From: Burkholderiales bacterium
GTDB taxonomy: Bacteria > Pseudomonadota > Gammaproteobacteria > Burkholderiales > Burkholderiaceae_C
Direction: 5' to 3'
DNA: 10,902 nucleotides
Assembly (NCBI GenBank): GCA_947453585.1
Contig: CANGHQ010000027.1
Span: 1-10,902, forward strand
Of the stretch, positions 5,937 through 10,902 are shown in pieces (the first letter of the stretch is position 1; each line of letters starts with the position of its first letter). The notes beneath the pieces are model-generated. The model was given only the letters and a program-made list of their open reading frames with translations. It searched no databases and had not been told where the DNA came from. The position numbers and the translations under genes are program-made.

Positions 5937-8309
5937 TCAGGCCTTGGCGGCCTGGATGGCTTCCCACACGCGGTGGGGGGTGGCCGGCATGTCGAATTCC
6001 TTCACGCCCGAGCCGTGCAGGGCGTCGAGCAAGGCGTTGATGACGGCGGGCGGTGAGCCGATCGCTCCGGCCTCGCCGCAACCTTTGGTGCCCAGCGGGT
6101 TGTGCGTGCAAGGGGTGCAGATGTTGCCAATGACGAAATCGGGGAAGTCGTCAGCGCGTGGCATGGTGTAGTCCATGAACGAGCCGGTGAGCAGCTGGCC
6201 GGTTTCGCGGTCGTAGACGCAGTTTTCCAGCAAGGCCTGGCCAATGCCCTGGACCAGGCCGCCGTGCACCTGGCCTTCGACAATCATCGGGTTGATGATG
6301 GTGCCAAAGTCGTCCACCGCAGTGAACTTTTGCACGCGGGTGACGCCCGTGGCGGGGTCCACCTCGACCTCGCAGATGTAGGTGCCCGCCGGGAAGGTGA
6401 AGTTGGTCGGGTCGTAGAAGGCGGTCTCGTTGAGGCCGGGCTCGAGCTTGTCGAGCGGGTAGTTGTGCGGCACATAGGCGGTAAGCGCCACTTGGCCGAA
6501 GGTCACCTTTTTGTCGGTGCCCTTGACGGTGAACTCGCCGTTGGCGAATTCGACGTCGGCGTCGCTGGACTCCATCAAGTGGGCGGCAATCTTCTTGGCC
6601 TTGGTCTCGATTTTGTCGAGCGCCTTCATGATGGCCGCACCACCCACAGAGATGGAGCGCGAACCGTAGGTACCCATGCCAAAAGGCACGCGACCGGTGT
6701 CGCCGTGGACGATGTCCACCGCCTCGACTGCAATGCCCAGACGCGCTGCAACCACCTGCGCAAACGTCGTCTCGTGGCCTTGGCCGTGGCTGTGCGAACC
6801 GGTGAATACGGTGACGCTGCCGGTGGGGTGCACCCGCACTTCGCCGCACTCAAAAAGGCCTGCGCGCGCGCCCAAGGCGCCGGCAATATTGCTAGGCGCA
6901 ATGCCGCACGCCTCGATGTAGCTGGAGTATCCAATGCCGCGCAGCAGGCCTTTGGCTGCGCTGGCGGTCTTGCGGGCTTCGAAACCGGCCACATCGGCCA
7001 TGTCTTGCGCCTTGGTCATGCAGCCGAGGTAGTCGCCCACGTCGTACTGCAAGGCCACCGGCGTCTGGTAAGGCCAGCTGTTGATGAAGTTGCGTTTGCG
7101 GATCTCGTCCTGGCCCAAGCCCATTTCCCAGCCGCAGCGCGACACCAGGCGCTCAAGCAGGTAGGTGGCCTCGGGGCGACCGGCACCGCGGTAGGCGTCT
7201 ACCGGTGCGGTGTTGGTAAACCAGGCGTCCACCTCTACGTGGATCAGCGGGCAGGTGTACTGGCCAGCCAGCAGCGTGGCGTACAGGATGGTGGGCACCG
7301 CTGTGGAGAAGGTCGACAGGTAGGCGCCCATATTGGCGTGGGTGTGCACCCGCATGGCCAGGAACTTGCCGTCCTTGTCCATCGCCATTTCGGCGTGGCT
7401 GACGTGGTCGCGGCCATGGGCATCGGTCAGGAAAGACTCCGAACGCTCGCAAGTCCACTTGATGGTGCGGTTGATCTGCTTGGAGGCCCAGGTCAGCGCC
7501 ACATCTTCGGCATACAAAAAGATCTTGGAGCCGAAGCCGCCGCCCACGTCGGGGGCGATCACGCGCACCTTGTGCTCGGGCAGGCCCAGCACAAAAGCCG
7601 TCATCAGCAGGCGCTCGACGTGCGGGTTTTGGTTGGAGACATAGAGCACGTACTCTTCGGTAGCCCGGCTGTAGCTGCCGATGGCCGCGCGCGGCTCCAT
7701 GGCGTTGGGTACCAGGCGGTTGTTGATGAGGTCGAGCTTGGTGACATGGGCCGCCGTGCTGAAAGCAGCGTCGATCTGGTCCTTGTCGCCCAGCGCCCAT
7801 TTGTAGCAGTGGTTGTTGGGAGCGGCGTCGTGCAACTGGGCGCCAGTGGCGGCGTCGCGCACATCGACCGCAGCGCTCAGGGGTTCGTAATCCACCACCA
7901 CGGCTTCGGCGGCATTTTTGGCCTGCTCCACCGTCTCGGCAATCACCATGGCCACCTGGTCACCCACGTAGCGCGCTTTGCCCAGGGCCAACACCGGGTG
8001 GGGTGGCTCGTTCATGGGCTTGCCGTCGGTGCTGGTGATCAGCCAGCCGCAAGGCAGCCCGCCCATCTTGCCTTCCAGGTCGGTGCCCACAAAGATATGA
8101 ACCACGCCGGGCATGGCCATGGCCGCGCTGATGTCAATGCTCTTGATGAGGGCGTGGGCATGCGGGCTGCGCACAAATACCGCGTGGGTTTGCGCTTGCA
8201 GGTTGATGTCGTCGGTGTACTGGCCCGCTCCGGTGAGGAAGCGGTAGTCTTCTTTGCGGCGGATGGATTCGCCGATAAAGGGCAGTTTGGAGAAATCTGA
8301 GGCACCCAT
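5937..8309 (-). CDS. coxL: Molybdopterin-binding large subunit, form II CODH-like (AYRGAGR active site)
   Basis: This 790-residue catalytic subunit belongs to the xanthine oxidase family and binds the Mo cofactor (probably the cytosine dinucleotide form, by family). Landmarks in order are an N-terminal a/b hammerhead domain (about 20-145), SNQNPH (225-230), GGGFGSK (256-262), the active-site loop AYRGAGR (372-378), GSHSHGQGHET (504-514), GTYGSRS (546-552) and KGCGEAGAIGSPPA (742-755), whose Glu746 is the catalytic base position. Form I CO dehydrogenases carry AYxCSFR with the Cys that holds copper; here Gly-Ala replaces it, so this is the form II type with undetermined substrate (CO, aldehydes, purines or other N-heterocycles are options). 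No signal peptide is seen, so it is cytoplasmic. The start follows coxS by 12 bases, and its AAGGAG ribosome binding site overlaps the coxS stop codon, which suggests coupled translation. The length is normal for the family. Confidence 0.94.
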   Translation of the reverse strand: MGASDFSKLPFIGESIRRKEDYRFLTGAGQYTDDINLQAQTHAVFVRSPHAHALIKSIDISAAMAMPGVVHIFVGTDLEGKMGGLPCGWLITSTDGKPMNEPPHPVLALGKARYVGDQVAMVIAETVEQAKNAAEAVVVDYEPLSAAVDVRDAATGAQLHDAAPNNHCYKWALGDKDQIDAAFSTAAHVTKLDLINNRLVPNAMEPRAAIGSYSRATEEYVLYVSNQNPHVERLLMTAFVLGLPEHKVRVIAPDVGGGFGSKIFLYAEDVALTWASKQINRTIKWTCERSESFLTDAHGRDHVSHAEMAMDKDGKFLAMRVHTHANMGAYLSTFSTAVPTILYATLLAGQYTCPLIHVEVDAWFTNTAPVDAYRGAGRPEATYLLERLVSRCGWEMGLGQDEIRKRNFINSWPYQTPVALQYDVGDYLGCMTKAQDMADVAGFEARKTASAAKGLLRGIGYSSYIEACGIAPSNIAGALGARAGLFECGEVRVHPTGSVTVFTGSHSHGQGHETTFAQVVAARLGIAVEAVDIVHGDTGRVPFGMGTYGSRSISVGGAAIMKALDKIETKAKKIAAHLMESSDADVEFANGEFTVKGTDKKVTFGQVALTAYVPHNYPLDKLEPGLNETAFYDPTNFTFPAGTYICEVEVDPATGVTRVQKFTAVDDFGTIINPMIVEGQVHGGLVQGIGQALLENCVYDRETGQLLTGSFMDYTMPRADDFPDFVIGNICTPCTHNPLGTKGCGEAGAIGSPPAVINALLDALHGSGVKEFDMPATPHRVWEAIQAAKA

Positions 8310-8321
8310 GTTGTTAGCTCC

Positions 8322-8792
8322 TTAAGCGCTGGCCATGGCCGCTTGGCCTTGCTGCACGGATTTGACGATGTTTTGGTAACCGGTGCAGCGGCAAATATTG
8401 CCTTCGAGCAGGGCGCGAATCTCACCTGCGTCTGCTTTGGGATGGTGGGTGCACAGGTCTACTGCGCTCATCACCATGCCGGTCGTGCAATAGCCGCACT
8501 GCAGGCCGTGGCATTCTTTGAACGCGGCTTGCATGGGGTGCATGGTGCCGTCGGCCTGGGCCAGGCCTTCAATGGTGGTGATCTGGCTGCCGTTGGCCTG
8601 GGCGGCCAGCACATTGCAAGACTTGATGGCGCGGCCGTCTTTGATGACCGTGCAGGCGCCGCACTGGGCGGTGTCGCAACCCACATGGGTGCCGGTGAGC
8701 TGCAAGTGCTCCCGCAACACCTGCACCAGCAGGGTGTGCGGCGGTACATCCACCGTCTTGTCTTTTCCATTGACCTTGAGCTGAACTTGCAT
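8322..8792 (-). CDS. coxS: 2Fe-2S (small) subunit of CODH/xanthine dehydrogenase-family enzyme
   Basis: This 156-residue iron-sulfur subunit carries two [2Fe-2S] clusters. The N-terminal plant-ferredoxin-like domain supplies Cys39, Cys44 and Cys47 (GCDTAQCGAC) and Cys59. The C-terminal helical domain supplies Cys99 and Cys102 (QCGYCTTGM) and Cys134 and Cys136 (ICRCTGY). All eight ligands are present and the length is normal. It relays electrons from the Mo site in CoxL to FAD in CoxM. As the first gene of the S-L-M order it defines the operon start. The ATG at 8792 has GGAGA about 7 bases upstream. A promoter and a palindromic site are proposed in the 108 bases before it. Confidence 0.95.
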   Translation of the reverse strand: MQVQLKVNGKDKTVDVPPHTLLVQVLREHLQLTGTHVGCDTAQCGACTVIKDGRAIKSCNVLAAQANGSQITTIEGLAQADGTMHPMQAAFKECHGLQCGYCTTGMVMSAVDLCTHHPKADAGEIRALLEGNICRCTGYQNIVKSVQQGQAAMASA

Positions 8793-8830
8793 GCGACGTC
8801 TCCGATTTGGTTGCAGTAGGGAAAAAGGAG

Positions 8831-8859
8831 ACAGTATTCGCTGAAATCCGCGCCTGCAA
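8831..8859 (-). promoter_or_regulatory. Possible sigma70-type promoter of coxSLM
   Basis: On the minus strand TTGCAG (8859-8854) and TACTGT (8836-8831) are separated by 17 bases, and the predicted start lies about 32 bases before the coxS ATG. The -10 box is a weak match (three of six), which would suit a promoter that needs an activator. The palindrome at 8875-8891 would be centred near -59. Confidence 0.35.
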
Positions 8860-8874
8860 GCTAGGGCAAACCCT

Positions 8875-8891
8875 TGTAACGCCCTGTTACA
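8875..8891. promoter_or_regulatory. 17-bp interrupted palindrome, candidate operator upstream of coxS
   Basis: TGTAAC-GCCCT-GTTACA is a perfect 6-5-6 inverted repeat in the gap between the methyltransferase stop and coxS. Its centre is about 91 bases before the coxS ATG. The size and symmetry suit a dimeric regulator, and the upstream position suits an activator. No T-run follows on the minus strand, so it is unlikely to be a terminator of the methyltransferase. No regulator gene is in the window. Confidence 0.5.
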
Positions 8892-8900
8892 TGCGCCAGA

Positions 8901-9680
8901 TCACCGGCGGTAACTGAGCATGCGCCCTTTGTACGCCGCCACGCCAGGCAGCGCGGCGCGGTCTATGGTTTGTTCGCTCAGGGCAAAGCCCAGGGCCGTC
9001 ATATTGCGGTGAAAGTGCGCCCGGTTGCCCCGGTTGGGGTCCACCACCCAAATCTCGGCCCGGGGCGCGGCATGGCTGTCAATAAAGTCGGCCAGCGCGC
9101 CGGCCTCGTCACGCTCATAAAGAATGTCGCTGCCAATAATCAGCTCAAAGCGCCCGCTAATGGCCAAGTCGGGCGCGGCCAGCGCCAGCGCGGACACGGG
9201 CCGCGGGTTGTCAAAGTCGCTGTCTTGCAGCAAGCGCCCCCACTGGCCGTGGCGGTATTTGAGCGGCAGCAAGCCGTTTAAGCGCACGTTTTCGGCCAAA
9301 AAGGCGCCCGCCAGCGGGTGGCAGTCGCTGGCCGTCATGTCCGCGCCGCGCCGGTGCCCCACCAGGCTCGACAAAGCCAGGCCGCAGCCGATTTCCAAAA
9401 TACGCTCGCCCGCGCGCACCGGGCGCGTGGCCAAGCGCTCCGCCAGCCGCGCGCCCGAAGGCCACAAGAGCCCAAACAGCGGCCAGGTGGCCGACGAAAT
9501 ACCCAGCCGCAAAGCCGCCTCCAGCGGATCATGGAACTGCTGCTTGTCCAGCAGCGAGCGAATCACCATGTCAGCCACGCCCGCCACGGCGATGTTCTCT
9601 TGCTTGGTGAAATAACCGACGGGGGAAGGGGGCATGGGGCCTTGGGTGGGTTGCTCCTCCGGGGCGGGGGAAGCCCCCAT
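8901..9680 (-). CDS. Class I SAM-dependent methyltransferase (METTL/NNMT-like family)
   Basis: From the ATG at 9680 this is a 259-residue protein. It has the Rossmann-fold SAM-binding motif LEIGCGLALSSLV (95-107), an acidic second strand ASDCHP, motif FELIIGSDILYE (178-189) and WVVDPNRGNRAHFHR near the C-terminus. The upstream GLLWPSGARLAERLA resembles the WPsaxxLAxxL segment of PrmA-like and METTL-type protein methyltransferases, so a protein or small-molecule substrate is possible but cannot be assigned. The open frame continues to 10049, but that part lies antisense to the brnT remnant and is rejected. The ATG at 9635 (244 residues) is an equally plausible start. Neither ATG has a well-spaced Shine-Dalgarno; GGAGGAG lies about 17 bases before 9635. 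The first residues from 9680 are Pro-rich low complexity. It precedes coxS by 108 bases on the same strand, so readthrough into cox is possible. Confidence 0.82.
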   Translation of the reverse strand: MGASPAPEEQPTQGPMPPSPVGYFTKQENIAVAGVADMVIRSLLDKQQFHDPLEAALRLGISSATWPLFGLLWPSGARLAERLATRPVRAGERILEIGCGLALSSLVGHRRGADMTASDCHPLAGAFLAENVRLNGLLPLKYRHGQWGRLLQDSDFDNPRPVSALALAAPDLAISGRFELIIGSDILYERDEAGALADFIDSHAAPRAEIWVVDPNRGNRAHFHRNMTALGFALSEQTIDRAALPGVAAYKGRMLSYRR

Positions 9681-9750
9681 TAGGCGCTTGTTGCGCTGCT
9701 GGCTCTTGATTTTGCCATCTGAAGCCCCGCCGGTGTAACGGTCGCAGATA

Positions 9751-9778
9751 TTGCAAGACGATTTACCGGGGGTACAAT
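9751..9778 (+). promoter_or_regulatory. Probable promoter of the brnTA locus
   Basis: TTGCAA (9751-9756) and TACAAT (9773-9778) are separated by 16 bases, a good sigma70-like pair. The predicted transcription start is about 9785, and the brnT ATG is at 9786-9788 with no Shine-Dalgarno before it, so the message would be leaderless or nearly so. BrnA homologues repress their own promoter, so an operator is expected here; no perfect palindrome was found. Confidence 0.55.
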
Positions 9779-9785
9779 AAATACT

Positions 9786-10058
9786 ATGCAAATCGAATTC
9801 GACAGCATAAAACGAGACCGAACTTTGCTTGAGCGAGGTTTGGACTTTGCACACGCCGACTTGATATTTGCAGGGGTCCATTTCAGCAGCCAGGACCGGC
9901 GCGTGGATTACGCCTAGGACCGTTTCATTACTGCTGGCTTTCTGCAGGCCGACTTGGTGGTGATGGTTTGGACACCGCGCGGCGAGGCTCGCCGCATCAT
10001 CAGCATGAGGAAAGCCAATGAACGCGAAAAAACCTTCTACGCCCAGCACCTGGACTGA
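9786..10058 (+). pseudogene. brnT: BrnT-family ribonuclease toxin, interrupted by in-frame TAG
   Basis: Reading from ATG at 9786 gives a 90-codon frame that looks like BrnT throughout: MQIEFDSIKRDRTLLERGLD at the start, then FAHADLIFAG, RRVDYA, a TAG stop at codon 44 (9915-9917), then DRFITAGFLQADLVVMVWTP, RGEARRIISMRKANEREK and a final TGA at 10056-10058. BrnT is a small RelE-like mRNA-cleaving toxin of about 90 residues. The stop sits where relatives usually have Glu, so one G-to-T change (GAG to TAG) explains it, and the frame is unbroken on both sides. The conserved C-terminal catalytic and fold residues (TPRGEARRIISMRKANEREK) lie after the stop, so the 43-residue product should be inactive. 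The last 41 bases overlap brnA in another frame, the usual arrangement. A recent mutation or a sequencing error are both possible. Confidence 0.85.
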
Positions 10059-10293
10059 CCCGGACGACGCACCGGCGCTAACGCAGGAGTTTTTTGCGCG
10101 GGCCGACTTGTTTCAGGGCGAAACGCTCAAACGCCGGGGCAGGCCCAAGGCTGCATCTACCAAAGAGCCGGTAAAAATTCGGCTCGACGCCGATGTGCTC
10201 GCTGCCCTTCGCGACACCGGCGAAGGCTGGCAAACCCGGATCAATGACACGCTGCGGGCGTCATTGCAGTTGGCGGGGCGGCTGCGGGCATAA
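10018..10293 (+). CDS. brnA: BrnA-family antitoxin, ribbon-helix-helix
   Basis: This 91-residue protein matches BrnA antitoxins. A charged N-terminal part, TWTDPDDAPALTQEFFARADLF-like (11-32), would contact the toxin. The C-terminal DNA-binding part is RRGRPKAASTKEPVKIRLDAD followed by VLAALRDTGEGWQTRINDTLRASL (40-83), a ribbon-helix-helix fold with strand VKIRLDADVL. BrnA binds BrnT and represses the brnTA promoter. The ATG at 10018 has GAGG 7 bases upstream and overlaps the end of the brnT frame by 41 bases. The frame is intact although the toxin is not, so the protein may survive as an orphan regulator or as an antitoxin for BrnT proteins encoded elsewhere. Translation from its own site avoids dependence on the broken toxin frame, but polarity could lower expression. 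Confidence 0.85.
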   Translation: MNAKKPSTPSTWTDPDDAPALTQEFFARADLFQGETLKRRGRPKAASTKEPVKIRLDADVLAALRDTGEGWQTRINDTLRASLQLAGRLRA

Positions 10294-10326
10294 GGGTTTC
10301 AATAGCGGCGACACCGCAGCGCAATC

Positions 10327-10358
10327 ATTAAGCCTAGTTATTGCGTCCTTGGCTTAAT
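10327..10358. repeat. Perfect 8-bp inverted repeat between convergent genes
   Basis: ATTAAGCC (10327-10334) and GGCTTAAT (10351-10358) are exact reverse complements around a 16-base spacer. The element lies in the 89-base gap between the ends of brnA (plus) and the dehalogenase gene (minus), the place for a bidirectional terminator. No proper T-run follows on either strand and the loop is long, so a weak terminator or a protein-binding site are alternatives. Confidence 0.45.
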
Positions 10359-10382
10359 TGACGCGAAGGCTCGTTAACGCAT

Positions 10383-10902
10383 TCACGCCTTCACAAACGC
10401 CGCCAAGTGCTGCGCCACTTCTGCTCCCTTGTCTTCCTGCAAAAAGTGGCCGGCGCCGCGGATTTTGGTGTGGGGCTGGCCTTGGGCGCCGGGCACTAAT
10501 TTTTGCCACATCACTTCGCCGCCCTTGGTCACCGGGTCGCGGGTGCCAAACAGGGTGAGAAAGGGCTTGTCCCAGCGCTTGAATACTTCCCAAGCCGCTT
10601 CGTTGCGCTCGCGCTCGGGGTCTTGCGGGGTGGTGGGCACAAAGCCAGGAAACACGCGGGCGGCCACGCGGTATTTGCGGCCGGGTAATGGCGCGTCGTA
10701 AGCGGCAATTTCTTGCGGCGTCAGGCCTTGGGCGCAACCGGCCTTGACGATGCGGCCAATCGGAAACCAGGGGCTGTAACGCGAAAACGCACGCCAGATC
10801 TTGAAGGCCTTGGGCACGGGCATGGTGCCCGTGGGCAGAGCGCCATTGCCCAGGGCCACGCGGTCAAAACGCTCGGGCATTTCGGCCACCACGCGCAGGC
10901 CA
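10383..10902 (-). CDS. Haloalkane dehalogenase-like alpha/beta hydrolase, C-terminal part (5' end outside window)
   Basis: About 172 residues are visible; the frame stays open to the right edge, so the start, the oxyanion region and the nucleophile Asp lie outside. The visible part begins GLRVVAEMPERFDRV, the helix after the nucleophile elbow, followed by NGALPTG, then the cap domain with LTPQEIAAYDAPLPGRKYR and FPGFVPTTPQDP, a combination typical of DhlA/DhmA-type haloalkane dehalogenases. The catalytic acid candidate is the Asp in FGTRDPVTKG and the catalytic base is the His in IRGAGHFLQED (codon at 10446-10448), 30 residues apart as expected. Such enzymes hydrolyse carbon-halogen bonds to alcohols. 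Related epoxide hydrolases share this fold, so the reaction is probable rather than proven. The gene is convergent with brnA. No signal peptide can be judged because the N-terminus is missing. Confidence 0.85.
   Translation of the reverse strand, partial: GLRVVAEMPERFDRVALGNGALPTGTMPVPKAFKIWRAFSRYSPWFPIGRIVKAGCAQGLTPQEIAAYDAPLPGRKYRVAARVFPGFVPTTPQDPERERNEAAWEVFKRWDKPFLTLFGTRDPVTKGGEVMWQKLVPGAQGQPHTKIRGAGHFLQEDKGAEVAQHLAAFVKA

Noticed and set aside
6102..8300. 732-codon plus-strand open frame opposite coxL
   Set aside because: It is the antisense shadow of a clear CoxL frame. The translation shows Gly/Val/Ala/His-rich sequence typical of reverse-complement high-GC coding DNA and matches no family I know.
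5937..8792. True (form I) CO dehydrogenase
   Set aside because: The active-site loop is AYRGAGR and the order is S-L-M instead of M-S-L with AYxCSFR.
8857..8872. GG-N10-GC sigma54-like match upstream of coxS
   Set aside because: The -12 element lacks the TTGC context and the -24 element lacks TGGC, so it is only a chance GG/GC spacing.
9915..9917. Recoding of the brnT TAG (suppression, pyrrolysine)
   Set aside because: Nothing in the window suggests a recoding system, and the simplest explanation is a GAG-to-TAG substitution or a sequence error.
9681..10049. 123-residue N-terminal extension of the methyltransferase frame
   Set aside because: The extension is antisense to the brnT remnant and crosses the brnTA promoter; it has no resemblance to a methyltransferase N-terminus.
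1..10902. CRISPR arrays, tRNA or rRNA genes, insertion sequences
   Set aside because: No regularly spaced repeats, no tRNA-like cloverleaf or rRNA signature, and no transposase frame were seen on either strand by eye.

Overview
The window looks like chromosomal DNA of a high-GC betaproteobacterium, most likely of the Comamonadaceae type (Polaromonas, Rhodoferax or Acidovorax-like). That placement is inferred from the gene set, the codon use and the C/G-rich intergenic hairpins; no rRNA or other phylogenetic marker is present. Coding density is high, and no stretch longer than about 120 bases lacks a gene or a recognisable gene remnant.

The core (about 2.2-8.8 kb) is a minus-strand block of aerobic carbon-monoxide-dehydrogenase-like (xanthine oxidase family) genes. 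Read in the direction of transcription these are coxS (2Fe-2S subunit), coxL (molybdopterin subunit), coxM (FAD subunit), coxD (MoxR-type AAA+ ATPase), coxE (VWA/MIDAS protein) and coxG (SRPBCC protein with a C-terminal membrane anchor). The S-L-M order and the active-site loop AYRGAGR in CoxL mark it as a 'form II' enzyme. It lacks the Cys of the Mo-Cu centre of true (form I) CO dehydrogenase, so its substrate cannot be read from the sequence and may not be CO. SLM would form the cytoplasmic hydroxylase, and D, E and G are presumed maturation and membrane-recruitment factors. No coxF/XdhC-like gene is present. A good intrinsic terminator sits between coxM and coxD, directly against the coxD ribosome binding site. 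A 17-bp interrupted palindrome lies upstream of a plausible coxS promoter.

Downstream of coxG on the same strand (112-2106) is a zinc-dependent alkylsulfatase-like metallo-beta-lactamase-fold protein of the SdsA1/YjcS type with a lipoprotein signal peptide. A perfect 15-bp-arm hairpin follows it at 34-66. Upstream of coxS, again on the minus strand, is a class I SAM-dependent methyltransferase (8901-9680, start uncertain).

The right-hand part (9.75-10.3 kb, plus strand) holds a type II toxin-antitoxin locus of the BrnT/BrnA family. The toxin frame has an in-frame TAG at codon 44 and its conserved downstream part is preserved in the same frame, while the brnA antitoxin is intact. A sigma70-like promoter lies so close to the brnT ATG that the transcript would be nearly leaderless. 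Convergent to brnA, and cut by the right edge, is the C-terminal part of a haloalkane-dehalogenase-like alpha/beta hydrolase.

The alkylsulfatase, dehalogenase and molybdenum hydroxylase together suggest a region for oxidising or detoxifying unusual organic substrates. The sequence alone does not show that they form one pathway.
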